Positions 8,503-18,165 of a DNA stretch of 64,000 nucleotides are shown here, piece by piece. Position numbers and translations under genes: made by a program. Origin of the DNA: Mycobacterium simulans (GTDB lineage: Bacteria; Actinomycetota; Actinomycetes; Mycobacteriales; Mycobacteriaceae). The DNA lies in assembly GCF_900232995.1 (NCBI RefSeq), contig NZ_OCVX01000003.1, positions 1,041,869 to 1,105,868 of the forward strand, given 5' to 3'. How positions within the stretch are numbered: position 1 is the stretch's first letter; every line of letters begins with the position of its first letter. The notes below the pieces were generated by a model, which saw nothing but the letters and a program-made list of their open reading frames with translations, had not been told where the DNA came from and did no database searches.

Positions 8503-9282
8503 TTAGGCAACGTCAGACATCATGGCGGCCCGCTCCAGGTCGAGCAGCTGCTCGCCATGGCGTTCCTCGTCATAGGCTTTGCGGCCACCCCGCAGACCGA
8601 ACAGCCGTTTCGAGGCCAGCAGGTAGATCACCGCGGCCACGTTAATGGTGAAGGTCACCACGCGGGTCATCGTGATGCCCTTGGCTAGGTCATGGATCTC
8701 CAGCGGCAGGAAGATCGAGGTGGCCACCACCGCGAAGTACTCACCCCAGCGCTTCAGCAACCACAGGCCGACGCCTTCGACGACTTGCAGCACCGCATAG
8801 ACAGCCAGCATGACGGTTATCACGGCCAATGTCGATGGCTTTGCCGCCAATGCCTTTTCCAGCTCGTGTATCGCAGACATCTGATCGACCTTGAAACCGG
8901 CGGCGCGGAAGACCGGCAGGTTGCGGTCCAGGGTGGCTTGGATCGCGCCACGCGCACCGCGAAACTCCCACACCGCCCACGCGGCGAGCGCTAACACCAG
9001 CGCCCGGAACAATCGCTCAACCCCGAGCGCACGAATGATGATCGCCTGACGTAACGCCTTGCCGCGCATGATCATTGGCGCATCTTCGGGATGTCCCCGA
9101 CCGTGGGGCTCGCCAAGGGCGAAATCGCCGCAGCGCAGGCACCGCCACACTTCACCAAGTTTCGTTTTCGCGCTGAGTCGTTCAGCGAGTGCCTCGTCAT
9201 CGGGTGCATAGGTGGCGTGCCCGCTGAGTGCGCAGGTAATCAGCTCCCACCGGTTGGTGCCACGATTTTCACGCTTACCCAC
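8503..9282 (-). CDS. DUF2127 family membrane protein with N-terminal zinc-ribbon-like segment
   Basis: A 259-residue protein. The N-terminal 55 residues contain ITCALSGH and WRCLRCGDF, a C/H and CxxC arrangement resembling a metal-binding ribbon. The rest has about four hydrophobic helices (LFRALVLALAAWAVWEF, LAVITVMLAVYAVLQVVEGVGLWL, YFAVVATSIFLPLEI, VVTFTINVAAVIYLLA), as in DUF2127. The C-terminal tail is charged and ends ERAAMMSDVA. The function is unknown. It stands alone between longer gaps and converges on nothing. Confidence 0.75.
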   Translation of the reverse strand: MGKRENRGTNRWELITCALSGHATYAPDDEALAERLSAKTKLGEVWRCLRCGDFALGEPHGRGHPEDAPMIMRGKALRQAIIIRALGVERLFRALVLALAAWAVWEFRGARGAIQATLDRNLPVFRAAGFKVDQMSAIHELEKALAAKPSTLAVITVMLAVYAVLQVVEGVGLWLLKRWGEYFAVVATSIFLPLEIHDLAKGITMTRVVTFTINVAAVIYLLASKRLFGLRGGRKAYDEERHGEQLLDLERAAMMSDVA

Positions 9283-9320
9283 TTGCGCTCCTTCGCTGCC
9301 AGAATGCGCCGATCATTCTT

Positions 9321-10151
9321 TCAGAACCGGCTCAACGCCGCCGTTTCCCGGGTGAGGCGTTTCCCGATGGACTGAACCTGCCGTCGCGTGAGGGCGCACA
9401 GCGGATGTACCGCCACAATGAGGGCCACTCGCCGGTGGTGGTCGAAAACCGGTGCGGCGATGGTGGCCACCGGTTGCCTGGCCCGGCCGGGATCGTCATC
9501 GGAGAGGTAACCGATGGTGGTGAACTCGGCAAGCAGCTGGTCTATGATCTGTCGCACCGGCGCCGGCATTTCGTCGCTATGCAGCGTTCCGACCAATTGG
9601 GCCGCTTGGGCAAGCGCGGGCGTCGTCCAGTCAACGTCGAATCCGCGTTCGCGCGTGCGGGCCAAGACGAGTTCGAGACGCCGGGTGCAATCGGCGTTGG
9701 AGCCCGCGCGCTCGATCCAGGCACGCTGGCCATAGCTGGTGTCCCAGGCGGCGAACGCTACACCGAAGGGCGGGGCATAGGGAATGCGATCACCGGGCAG
9801 TCCCGCAGGCGCGGTGGCGTCGTGACCCGCGAACGCGGTGATTACGAGAGAGTCGTCGAACCGTTCCACCACAGAACCGGCGTAGCCAACCTCGGCGGAG
9901 GTTCGGATGGCCGCGCCGCGAGCGGCATGCGCGAGCGATCGCACGGCGTCCGTCCGCGCCGCAACCACCGCCAGTGCCGGGCCCAACGTAAAGGTCTTCG
10001 TCGCGGGATCGCGGCTGACCCAACCGCGGTCGCACAGTGTTTTCAGGATCGCGTGCGCCGTCGCCTGATTCAACCTGAGCTCGCGCACCACGTCGGAAAA
10101 TCGCAATTGCTCATTTCCCGGGCGGGCTAGGAGTTCGACAACGTCGAGCAC
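9321..10151 (-). CDS. IclR family transcriptional regulator
   Basis: The N-terminal winged helix (VVELLARPGNEQLRFSDVV, then LNQATAHAILKTLCDRGW and DPATKTFTLGP) matches IclR regulators, followed by the effector-binding domain (YAPPFGVAFAAWD, then LVGTLHSDEMPAPV and PVATIAAPVFD). The GTG at 10149-10151 gives 276 residues. The family N-terminus suggests 8-14 more residues (SAPTGR is encoded just upstream), but only ATT, not a normal start, is available after a good AAGGGAG sequence; an ATT start is possible. It diverges from a degraded alcohol dehydrogenase, whose ancestor may have been its target. Confidence 0.82.
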   Translation of the reverse strand: MLDVVELLARPGNEQLRFSDVVRELRLNQATAHAILKTLCDRGWVSRDPATKTFTLGPALAVVAARTDAVRSLAHAARGAAIRTSAEVGYAGSVVERFDDSLVITAFAGHDATAPAGLPGDRIPYAPPFGVAFAAWDTSYGQRAWIERAGSNADCTRRLELVLARTRERGFDVDWTTPALAQAAQLVGTLHSDEMPAPVRQIIDQLLAEFTTIGYLSDDDPGRARQPVATIAAPVFDHHRRVALIVAVHPLCALTRRQVQSIGKRLTRETAALSRF

Positions 10152-10264
10152 CCTGCCGGTTGGCGCCGATGTCGATCCGCGAATGGCTTGACTCCCTTAT
10201 CCGGAGCTTCTTACAGTAATTGCGAACATTCGAAATCATATATCGATTATTCGAGAAAGATCCC

Positions 10265-10690
10265 TTGCGTGCTGTGGTGTTGCGGGAAGGGCGGGTAGCG
10301 ATCCGCGAGACAGCCGACGCCACGCCCGGACCTGGTGAGCTGTTGTTACGTACCCTGAGCACCGCGATCTGCGCGTCCGACGCGTACTTCATGGACCAGT
10401 CGCCTTTCGACGTGTTTCACGAGGTACGCGCCGAGCGCGGGTTGCCCGGTCCCGCGGTCGTTTTCGAGTGCGTGGGCGCCGCCGGGCTCATTCAGAACAT
10501 CGTCGAGTCAGCCGAGATGGCCACTCGAATCTATTGCGCCGGTGGCTGGTACACCGGCGACACGCTGGACATCACCACCGCCACTCGCCAGGGCGTCACA
10601 ATCCAATTCGGCGGCGGGCCGCCCCCGCAGGACTGGGCCCGCCGCGGATCGTGGTCCATCCCAATGGAGACGTCACATGACCGAACATGA
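10265..10690 (+). pseudogene. Zinc-type alcohol dehydrogenase with large internal deletion
   Basis: TTG 10265 starts the canonical N-terminus RAVVLREGRVAIRE and continues through the catalytic-zinc cysteine region (LLLRTLSTAICASDAYF). The next segment is already C-terminal dehydrogenase sequence (VVFECVGAAGLIQNIVESAE, ending in VTIQFGGG). Only 141 of the usual ~345 residues remain; the structural zinc loop and the first half of the Rossmann domain are missing. The deletion is in frame, so a product could be made but should be inactive. The end overlaps the start of the SnoaL-like gene. It is divergent from the IclR regulator. Confidence 0.8.
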
Positions 10691-11090
10691 AGACCGCCAC
10701 GATATTTCCGACCTGCTGGTGCGCTACGCCACCGGCATCGATCGGCGTGACTGGCCGCTGTTTCGCACCGTGTTCACCGAGGACTGCGAACTCGACTACG
10801 GCGAGATCGGTGCGTGGGACGGGGTCGACGCCGTCACCGAGTTCATGGAGAAGGTGCATGCGATGGCCGGCCACACCTTGCACCGGTTGAGCAATCAGGC
10901 CATAACAATCGACGGCGACAACGCCGTGGCCCGCACCTACGTCGACGCACTGATCATGGCCGGTGACAACCAAAGCGGTGTTAACGGAATCGGTTTCTAC
11001 GACGACGAGATCATCCGTACACCTCACGGGTGGCGCATCGCCCGGCGCAGGTTCACCGCGGTGCGAGTTAGTACGGTTGGGAGCACCTAA
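10677..11090 (+). CDS. SnoaL-like (NTF2 fold) protein
   Basis: The ATG 10677 (ribosome site GGAGA 5 bases upstream) gives 137 residues of the SnoaL_4/NTF2-like type. It opens with DRHDISDLLVRYATGIDRRD and VFTEDCELDYGEIG, the usual first helices and strand with conserved Asp and Tyr, and ends with DEIIRTPHGWRIARRRF. Such proteins form a small cone-shaped pocket and act as isomerases, hydratases or dehydratase-like enzymes. The start overlaps the end of the degraded dehydrogenase, and its stop abuts the next gene's ATG, so it sits in a small operon. Confidence 0.85.
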   Translation: MTEHEDRHDISDLLVRYATGIDRRDWPLFRTVFTEDCELDYGEIGAWDGVDAVTEFMEKVHAMAGHTLHRLSNQAITIDGDNAVARTYVDALIMAGDNQSGVNGIGFYDDEIIRTPHGWRIARRRFTAVRVSTVGST

Positions 11091-11909
11091 ATGACGTTTG
11101 CCACAAAGTACGGTCCATGGGCGCTGGTCGCTGGCGCTTCAGACGGACTGGGCGCAGCGTTCGCTAGGGAACTCGCCGAGCGCGGCGTGAATGTCGTGTT
11201 GCTCGCGCGTCGGCAGGCCTTGCTCGATCAGGTTGCGGCAGAGATCAAGTCGGAGACATCCGCGCAAACACGCACTGTCGCTATAGATCTCGCGAAGCCG
11301 GACGCCTCGGTCAAGGTCGCCGAAGCCACCGCTGATCTGGAGATCGGGTTTCTTGTGTACTGCGCCGGTGCCGACCCGAACTACCAGCCGTTCCTGGCCA
11401 GCCCGATCACTGCCGCAGAGGAAATGATGCAACGAAACTGTATGGTGCCGATGCAGCTGTGCCACCATTTCGCTCCGGCGATGGTCGAGCGGGGCAGCGG
11501 CGGAATCGTCATCTTCGGGTCCGGAGCCGGACTAGCAGGCGGGCCCAACATGGTCGCCTATGGCGCCTCCAAGGCATTCGATATGGTCTTCGCCGAAGCG
11601 CTGTGGGCCGAGCTGCACGACAAAGGCGTTGAGGTGTTGGGCCTCATCCTCGGCAAGACCGATACACCCGCGCTCCGGCGACTAGAACACAGCCGCGGGC
11701 AGATAAGTTCGCCCGACGAGGTGCCAGCGGGTGCTGGCGCCGTGGACGAGGTAATCGCGGAAGCGTTCGAAAACCTGAGCAAGGGACCGACGCTGATGGT
11801 GGGCGAGGCCATGCGCGCCGCGGAACGCTTGATGGGTTCACTGACCCGTAATCAGACCGTCGAACTGTTCACGCAAGCCGCGGCCGCGGCGATGGGTCCG
11901 CCGTGTTAA
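11091..11909 (+). CDS. Short-chain dehydrogenase/reductase
   Basis: A 272-residue SDR starting at the ATG directly after the preceding TAA, so translation is probably coupled. The nucleotide loop is AGASDGLG (a variant of TGxxxGxG), with LLARRQALLDQ next and VYCAGA in place of NNAG. The catalytic Ser lies in IFGSGAGLAGG, and YGASKAF holds the Tyr and Lys. The C-terminal extension (TLMVGEAMRAAERLMGSLTR) is typical of the mycobacterial subgroup. The substrate is unknown; the neighbouring SnoaL-like gene suggests a shared pathway. Confidence 0.85.
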   Translation: MTFATKYGPWALVAGASDGLGAAFARELAERGVNVVLLARRQALLDQVAAEIKSETSAQTRTVAIDLAKPDASVKVAEATADLEIGFLVYCAGADPNYQPFLASPITAAEEMMQRNCMVPMQLCHHFAPAMVERGSGGIVIFGSGAGLAGGPNMVAYGASKAFDMVFAEALWAELHDKGVEVLGLILGKTDTPALRRLEHSRGQISSPDEVPAGAGAVDEVIAEAFENLSKGPTLMVGEAMRAAERLMGSLTRNQTVELFTQAAAAAMGPPC

Positions 11910-12511
11910 GCGGGTGCGTGCCAGGTGATCAACACCCGACCGTAGAGCAACCGACGGACGCGGGCGCCGGGAAGCACCGTGGAGACGTGCGCGCGCAGCT
12001 GCGCCAATGTATCCGGTGGCGGCCATTTGATGACCGCGGTGTGCTCCCACTTGCCCTTCGCGCGATTGGCTACCCCGCAAGCCAACCATGCGGTGATGTG
12101 CCACAAGATGTTTCGCACCGATGGCCGGACGAAAGTCACCACCGCCAACGTCCCACCAGGACTCACCAGGTCGATAAGCCGTCGGAGTGCCGCGCGGGTG
12201 TCCTCGACGTGGTGCAGTGCGGCGTTTGAGACCACGGCGTCGAAATCGGAGTGGGGCAACTCGGCCGTCATAACATCCCCGTGAATCCATCGGACCGGTG
12301 CGTCGGTGAACCGGGACTGTGCGCGTTGCAGTACCGGTCCGTCGACGTCGAGTGCGGTGACATCAGAGATGCGCTGAGCTAACCGAGCGGCCAGGAACCC
12401 GTCGCCGCAACCGACGTCGAGGACGCGCCTGGCATCGGGCGGGACGCTGGAATCCAGCAGCCCGTCGTAGTGGATGTTGATGTTCCACGGTTGGTCCACG
12501 CCTGCCGTCAT
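11906..12511 (-). CDS. Class I SAM-dependent methyltransferase
   Basis: The ATG 12509-12511 gives 201 residues. Motif I is RVLDVGCGDGFLA (about 30-42), followed by an acidic loop (VTALDVDGPVLQRA), DAVVSNAALHHV (motif IV) and LVSPGGTLAVVTF (motif VI), all as in class I methyltransferases of the Methyltransf_11 type. The acceptor is unknown. It resembles Rv0089 (from memory). It converges with the SDR (4-base overlap) and is divergent from the cyclase gene, with 37 bases between. Confidence 0.85.
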   Translation of the reverse strand: MTAGVDQPWNINIHYDGLLDSSVPPDARRVLDVGCGDGFLAARLAQRISDVTALDVDGPVLQRAQSRFTDAPVRWIHGDVMTAELPHSDFDAVVSNAALHHVEDTRAALRRLIDLVSPGGTLAVVTFVRPSVRNILWHITAWLACGVANRAKGKWEHTAVIKWPPPDTLAQLRAHVSTVLPGARVRRLLYGRVLITWHAPA

Positions 12512-12548
12512 ACCAGATCTTGTGCGATCCTGTATCGGTGGTGTTCGC

Positions 12549-15500
12549 ATGACTGCGGCAGCGTTTGCCTGCGCGACGTGCGGCACCGAACTGCGGGCCA
12601 CGGCGAAATTCTGCGACGAATGCGGGTCGCCGACCGCAGCACCCGTGTCTGCCGAGTACAAGCAGGTCACCGTGCTGTTCGCCGACGTCGTGCATTCGAT
12701 GGACATCGCTGCGGCAGTGGGTGCGGAGCGGTTGCGCGAGATCATGACCGAGCTCGTCGCGAATGCGGCGGCAGTGGTGCAGCGGTTCGGGGGCACGGTG
12801 GACAAGTTCACCGGCGACGGAATCATGGCGGTGTTCGGTGCGCCGGTCGCTTTGGAGGATCACGCCTTTCGTGCGTGTCTGGCTGCTCTGGGAATTCAGG
12901 AAGAGGCGGAGCACCTGGCGGACGAGGTCGCGCGTCACGACGGGGTGGACCTACAGCTGCGTGTTGGCCTGAATTCGGGTGAGGTGATCGCCGGCGAAAT
13001 CGGCTCCGGTGCTTTGGGTTACACGGCGATGGGTGAGCAGGTGGGCATGGCGCAGCGGATGGAGTCGGTTGCGCCGCCGGGCGGGGTGATGCTCAGCGAG
13101 TCAACCGCTCGCCTGGTCCAGGATGCCGCAACCCTGGCAGAACCGGAACTTCTGCATATCAAAGGGGCGACCCATCCGGTATCCGCACGCCGCTTGATCG
13201 CGACGGCAAACGATCATCGCCGGCGCAGCGACCCCCGACTCGTCGGGCGCACCTGGGAGCTCAGCACCATCGCGGGGATCCTCGACGAGGCGATCGGTGG
13301 CAACGGATGCGTGATCGGTGTCCTAGGACCACCGGGTATCGGCAAGAGCCGCATCGTTCGCGAATCGGCGGCACTGGCGGGAAGCCGCGGCGTGGAAGTG
13401 TTCACCACCTACTGCGAATCCCATACCAGCGATGTCCCCTTCCACGCGGTGACGGGTCTGTTGCGCGCCGGCCTCGGTGTCGACGGCCTCGACGGCGAGG
13501 CCGCCAGGACACAGGTCCGCACCCGATTCGCGGACGCCGACCGCGAAGATCTGTGGCTACTCGACGACCTGCTCGGCATCGCTGATCCTGACGTCGAGGT
13601 GCCTAACATCGATGCCGCCGCGCGACGGCGGCGCCTCACCGCGCTGATCAATGCCGCGTCGATGGCCCGGGCTGAGCCAGTGCTGTATGCGATCGAGGAT
13701 GCCCATTGGATTGACGAGGTCAGCGAGTCGATGCTGGCCGACTTCCTAGCGGTCATCCAGCGAACCCGCTCGATAGTGCTGATCACGTATCGCCCCGAGT
13801 ACCGCGGTGCCCTGGCTACGATCCCCGGTGCGCAGACAATCGCGCTGCGACCGCTCAACACCACGCAGACCGAGGCGCTGGTCGGTGAGTTGCTAGGCAC
13901 CGACTCCTCGGTGCACGAGCTGACTCAGGTCATCGCCGAACGGGCCAGCGGCAACCCATTTTTCGCCGAGGAAATCGTGCGAGACCTCGCCGAACGCGGA
14001 GCGCTCCGCGGTGCCCGCGGCTCTTGCCTACTACACGGCGACGCCGCTGATGCCACGGTGCCGCCGACATTGCATGCCGTTATCGCTGCCCGCGTCGACC
14101 GCCTCAGCCTGGCGGCCAAACGCACGCTCAACGCCGCGGCGGTTATCGGATCACGGTTTAGCCCCGAGCTGATTGGCGCCCTCGGCACCGACCCGGTCAT
14201 CGACGAACTGGTCAAGGGTGAGCTTATCGACCAGGTCGCGTTTACCCCGAAGATCGAGTACGCGTTCCGGCATCCGCTAATTCGCGCTGTGGCCTATGAA
14301 TCGCAGCTGATATCGGATCGCGCCGAGCTGCACGGGCGGCTGGCCGCCGCGATCGAACAGCGCGAGCCGGAATCCGCCGACGAAAATGCCGCGCTGATAG
14401 CCGAACACCTCAAGGCGGCGGGGGCGCTGCACGCGGCGTTCGGCTGGTACATGCGCGCGGGCAGCTGGCTCACACACCGCGACATCACTGCGGCGCGTGC
14501 GAGTTGGCGACACGCGCGAGACGTCGCGGACCAACTGCCCGACGCCGACACCGATCGCGCCGCACGCAGGATCGCCCCTCGGACGCTGCTGTGCGCCAGC
14601 GCCTGGCTGGCGGGCGGGAGCATGGCCGACACCGGGTTCGACGAACTACGCGAACTCGCTACCGCGAGCGGCGACAAGGTTTCGCTGGCGATGGGAATAG
14701 CGGGGTGGCTGCCGGCGCTGATCGTCCACGCCCGATTCCGCGAAGCATCCGAGTTGGCCTCCGAACTCACCAACCTGCTCGAGTCGATCGGCGACCCGAC
14801 GTTGATCCTCGGGTTCGCGTATGGTGCACTCGCCGCCAAGCTTGAACGCGGCGAGATGGCCGAAGTTGTGCGGGTGGCGCAACGGATGATCGAACTGGCC
14901 GACGGTGACGCCACCAAGGGTAACTTCATCATCGGCTCTCCATTGGTGGCCGCAACCATGCTCGGGGGCTGCGCACGATGTCTGCTTGGGGACCAGCGCG
15001 GGAGAGCCGATATCGAGGCGGCCACCAGGATGGTCCGAGCATTCGATCCCACGTTGCGAGCGTTGATGCTGCTCTTCAAATACATGTTGGTCGCCAATGG
15101 AGTATGGGTGCCGGATGCGGCGGCCCCGCAGGAGACCGCCGAGGTCCTGGAAATCGCTGAGCGGTCGGGCGACAACTTCACGCTCGCCTGCGCCCGGTAT
15201 GCGCATGCTCGCGCGCTTGTGGCCAATGGCGGTCCCGGGCTCGAAGATGCTTTCGCTTTGCTCGCCGCGGCCCGTGAAGCCGCGTTAGAAGAGCGTTTCA
15301 CGCTGATGGCGGCCACATTCGTTGACCTGGTATTTGCTAGCGAGAAGGCCCGCATGGGAGATCTCGACGGAGCAATCGAACTGGCCCGCCCTGCCGTCGA
15401 GGCGGAATACGCCTGCGACGACATGATCAATCTCGCGGCCGCCACCGCCACTTTGGTACAAGCGCTGCTGCGCCGAGGCGGCCCGGCGGACTTTCTCGAA

Positions 15501-15707
15501 GCGCAGGCGGCCATCGACCGGCTGGCGGCGGTGCCGACCGAACCCGGGTTCGTCTTGCATGAAATCTGGCTACTCCAGATGCAGACACTGCTAGCACGAG
15601 CGCGCGCCGACGAAATGGCGTATCGCCAGTATCGGGACCGCTATCGCACGATGGCGAATTCTCTTGGCTTCGAGGGACATATCGCCTGGGCGTCGGAAAT
15701 GGAGTGA
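12549..15707 (+). CDS. Multidomain adenylate cyclase / STAND ATPase regulator
   Basis: A 1052-residue protein. Residues 8-27 form a zinc ribbon (CATC...CDEC). Residues about 35-190 are a class III nucleotide cyclase with the metal Asp in LFADVVHSMD, lysine and second Asp in DKFTGDGIMAVFG, and the transition-state Arg in GEQVGMAQRMESVA. The usual Asn of that last motif (VNxAxR) is replaced, so activity may be weak or altered. Residues about 255-450 are a STAND/AAA ATPase with Walker A GPPGIGKS and Walker B YAIEDAHW; the rest is helical TPR-like repeats. Family members sense ligands through the repeats and make cAMP. The ATG 12549 is chosen because the ribbon begins there. Confidence 0.88.
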   Translation: MTAAAFACATCGTELRATAKFCDECGSPTAAPVSAEYKQVTVLFADVVHSMDIAAAVGAERLREIMTELVANAAAVVQRFGGTVDKFTGDGIMAVFGAPVALEDHAFRACLAALGIQEEAEHLADEVARHDGVDLQLRVGLNSGEVIAGEIGSGALGYTAMGEQVGMAQRMESVAPPGGVMLSESTARLVQDAATLAEPELLHIKGATHPVSARRLIATANDHRRRSDPRLVGRTWELSTIAGILDEAIGGNGCVIGVLGPPGIGKSRIVRESAALAGSRGVEVFTTYCESHTSDVPFHAVTGLLRAGLGVDGLDGEAARTQVRTRFADADREDLWLLDDLLGIADPDVEVPNIDAAARRRRLTALINAASMARAEPVLYAIEDAHWIDEVSESMLADFLAVIQRTRSIVLITYRPEYRGALATIPGAQTIALRPLNTTQTEALVGELLGTDSSVHELTQVIAERASGNPFFAEEIVRDLAERGALRGARGSCLLHGDAADATVPPTLHAVIAARVDRLSLAAKRTLNAAAVIGSRFSPELIGALGTDPVIDELVKGELIDQVAFTPKIEYAFRHPLIRAVAYESQLISDRAELHGRLAAAIEQREPESADENAALIAEHLKAAGALHAAFGWYMRAGSWLTHRDITAARASWRHARDVADQLPDADTDRAARRIAPRTLLCASAWLAGGSMADTGFDELRELATASGDKVSLAMGIAGWLPALIVHARFREASELASELTNLLESIGDPTLILGFAYGALAAKLERGEMAEVVRVAQRMIELADGDATKGNFIIGSPLVAATMLGGCARCLLGDQRGRADIEAATRMVRAFDPTLRALMLLFKYMLVANGVWVPDAAAPQETAEVLEIAERSGDNFTLACARYAHARALVANGGPGLEDAFALLAAAREAALEERFTLMAATFVDLVFASEKARMGDLDGAIELARPAVEAEYACDDMINLAAATATLVQALLRRGGPADFLEAQAAIDRLAAVPTEPGFVLHEIWLLQMQTLLARARADEMAYRQYRDRYRTMANSLGFEGHIAWASEME

Positions 15708-16522
15708 CAGCAGTGCTGACGGTTATCGGCGCGGGAGGGATGGGTCGAGCAATCGCCCGGCGCCTTGGTTCGGGCAAGACGGTGCTGTTGGCCGACTACA
15801 ACGAACAAACCCTGGCGACGCTCGCCGAATCGCTGTCTGCAGAAGGCCATCACGTCGAAAGCCATCCGGTCGATGTTTCGTCACCGGAATCGGTTCGCAC
15901 ACTTGCCAAATACGCAGCCTCACTCGGCAGCGTCACCCAGGTGGCACACACCGCCGGCCTCTCCCCTGCGCAGGCCACGGCCCAGGCAATCCTGGCTGTC
16001 GATCTGTTGGGTGTCACGCTGGTTCTGCACGAGTTCGGCGAAGTCATCGCGCCGGGTGGCGCCGGCGTAGTTATCGCAAGCATGGCCGGGCACCTGTTCC
16101 CCCCACTGACCGCCGAACAGGATGCAGCATTGGCGCACACTCCGGCTCACGAATTGCTGCAGCTGGATTTCGTCAGCCAGCTCGACAATCCGGGTATCGC
16201 ATACGCAATTGCCAAGCAAGCCAACCACATTCGAGTCCGCGCCGCCAGCACGCAGTGGGGCCGGCGCGGCGCCCGAATCAATTCGATCAGCCCCGGAATC
16301 ATCTCGACACCAATGGGTCAGCAGGAACTTGCTTCCCCAGTCGGCGACGGCATGCGGTCGATGATCGCAATGTCTGGTACCGGACGAATGGGAACGCCCG
16401 ATGACATCGCCGCGGCGACCGCCTTCCTCCTTGGCCCCGACGCCACCTACATCACCGGCACCGACCTACTGGTCGACGGCGGGGTCGTCGCGGCGGCGAA
16501 GGCCGGTAGCCCCACAACATAG
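15704..16522 (+). CDS. Short-chain dehydrogenase/reductase coupled to the cyclase gene
   Basis: A 272-residue SDR whose GTG 15704 overlaps the cyclase TGA (GTGA), so its translation is coupled. The nucleotide motif is IGAGGMGRAIA, unusual for an SDR and more like a GxGxxG Rossmann dehydrogenase; VDVSSPESV and HTAGLSP follow. The usual YxxxK is read as IAYAIAKQAN, and INSISPGIISTPM and ITGTDLLVDGG are standard SDR C-terminal blocks. The length and tail fit the classical family. The link to cyclase signalling is unknown. Confidence 0.8.
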   Translation: MTAVLTVIGAGGMGRAIARRLGSGKTVLLADYNEQTLATLAESLSAEGHHVESHPVDVSSPESVRTLAKYAASLGSVTQVAHTAGLSPAQATAQAILAVDLLGVTLVLHEFGEVIAPGGAGVVIASMAGHLFPPLTAEQDAALAHTPAHELLQLDFVSQLDNPGIAYAIAKQANHIRVRAASTQWGRRGARINSISPGIISTPMGQQELASPVGDGMRSMIAMSGTGRMGTPDDIAAATAFLLGPDATYITGTDLLVDGGVVAAAKAGSPTT

Positions 16523-16527
16523 ACGGA

Positions 16528-18165
16528 TCACGTGGTCCGCGGGCCGTAGTTGTGCAGGGTTTGGTTGGAACCCTCACTCACCGTGACGTAACCCGTCCCG
16601 TCGGGATGGAAGGCGATCGCTTCGCCCTGCTGCTCATCTACCAACGGCCCGTCAACTGGCTGCTGGCTGAACGGCGACCAGGCGCTACTTCCCTCGGTGC
16701 GGTTCCACAGCAGCACGTCGTCATAGGTGCGCACGACCAACTGCGAACCGTCCGCCGAATAGTCGGCACTTGTGGTCAGCTGGGAGTGGGCGTCCGACAA
16801 GTCCAGCGTGGCGACCTGTTGCAGTGTCGTGTCGGCGCTGCCGCCCCATGCACTTGCCGGCGCCGTGTAGACGCGGGAGACATCGGCATCGGTCTTCTCC
16901 ACGAGCATCACGTTGCCTGAGCGTGGGTCGACCGCTAGCGACTCGGAATTGATCTTTTCGCCGTTGGGATAGGTCACGCGCAGCCGCTCAACTCCGGACA
17001 GCGTGGTGTTGGTTGGGCTGGACGCGGTGCCGGTGACAATCGGCTCGGGGACTCGGTAGATCACGACGTCGCTTCGCGAGTGGCCGTTGTCGCCGATATC
17101 CCCGACATAGATATAGGACTTTCCGTCCGGTCCCTTGGCGACCTCGATGTCCTCCCAGTCGATAGCCGTTGCACCACTGAGTTTGTAGGTACCCAGCGTT
17201 TGGCCCGTCGTTGAGTCGATCGCGAAGATTCGCGCCGAGTCCCCCGAATCGTTATGCACCCAATAGACATTGGGATTGTTGATGCCGGCATCAATGCCGG
17301 AGATCTCCTCGAGATCGCCGTTCGTGATGGTTCCTCCGTTGGAGGATGCGAGGTCACCGTCACGGGCCGCGTCAACCGCATTCTGTCCGGGCGGTTGCGA
17401 CGGCCCGCCCGGGTCGCCCGGATTGCCGGGGTCGCCTGGACTGCCAGGATCGTTTGGACCGTTGACCTTTGCGCCCTGAGCTCCGGCCGTGCCGGCGTGG
17501 CCGGCCAGGTGCCCGCCGGCGCCGCCGGCTCCGCCCGGCCCGGGATTGGCTCCTGACCCACCCGTCCCACCGTTTCCGCCGTCGCCCCACAACAGCCCAC
17601 CGTTGCCACCACGACCACCGGGCGCGCCGGCGGTTGCGCCAGCCCCGCCTTGGCCGCCGGCACCACCGTTGCCGATCAGCCCGGCACTGCCGCCGTCGCC
17701 GCCGGCCTGGCCGGCCGCGCCGGAAGCGCCGTTTCCACCATTGCCGTACAACAAACCGCCGGGTTGGCCGTCCTGACCGGTCCCAGGCGTCCCGTCGGCG
17801 CCGTTGCCGATCAGCGCACGGCCCAACAATGTCTGGGTGGGCGTATTGATCAGGTTGAGCGCCGCCTGCTCCAGCGGATTGGTATTGGCCAATTCAGCGG
17901 CCGCATAGGATCCCGAACTCGCCGCCAACGACTGCACGAACTGCTGATGAAATGCGTCGACTTGAGCGCTCACCGCCTGATACTGCCGGGCGTTACCCGC
18001 GAACAACGCCGCAACCGCCGCCGACACCTCATCGGCAGCAGCGGGCAAGAGTCCGGTCGTGGGAAGCGCCGCCGCTGCATTCGCTGCGCTCAGCGCCGCG
18101 CCGATGCCGACCACCTCCCGCGCCGCCGACGACAACAACTCCGGGACCGCCACCAGATACGACAT
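16528..18165 (-). CDS. PE_PGRS protein with collagen-like linker and C-terminal propeller-like domain
   Basis: The ATG 18163-18165 follows GGAAGG by 6 bases and gives the expected PE start [11 protein letters not shown]. Residues 1-95 are the PE domain, about 130-255 the Gly-Asn/Gly-Ala PGRS repeats, then a proline-rich collagen-like stretch ([15 protein letters not shown]). Residues about 290-545 are a non-repetitive domain with [32 protein letters not shown] and [12 protein letters not shown], similar to exported proteins with a beta-propeller/phytase-like look. PE proteins are secreted by type VII systems. No catalytic residue can be assigned. It converges with the SDR (5-base gap). Confidence 0.87.
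   Translation of the reverse strand: MSYLVAVPELLSSAAREVVGIGAALSAANAAAALPTTGLLPAAADEVSAAVAALFAGNARQYQAVSAQVDAFHQQFVQSLAASSGSYAAAELANTNPLEQAALNLINTPTQTLLGRALIGNGADGTPGTGQDGQPGGLLYGNGGNGASGAAGQAGGDGGSAGLIGNGGAGGQGGAGATAGAPGGRGGNGGLLWGDGGNGGTGGSGANPGPGGAGGAGGHLAGHAGTAGAQGAKVNGPNDPGSPGDPGNPGDPGGPSQPPGQNAVDAARDGDLASSNGGTITNGDLEEISGIDAGINNPNVYWVHNDSGDSARIFAIDSTTGQTLGTYKLSGATAIDWEDIEVAKGPDGKSYIYVGDIGDNGHSRSDVVIYRVPEPIVTGTASSPTNTTLSGVERLRVTYPNGEKINSESLAVDPRSGNVMLVEKTDADVSRVYTAPASAWGGSADTTLQQVATLDLSDAHSQLTTSADYSADGSQLVVRTYDDVLLWNRTEGSSAWSPFSQQPVDGPLVDEQQGEAIAFHPDGTGYVTVSEGSNQTLHNYGPRTT

Noticed and set aside
10230..10254. TCGAA-N15-TTCGA as an IclR operator
   Set aside because: The 5-bp arms are short and AT-rich, so chance is likely; the region is a plausible divergent promoter but no firm site is called.
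14294..15514. A 406-codon minus-strand frame inside the cyclase gene
   Set aside because: Low-complexity Ser/Ala-rich product typical of an antisense frame; the plus-strand cyclase continues uninterrupted.
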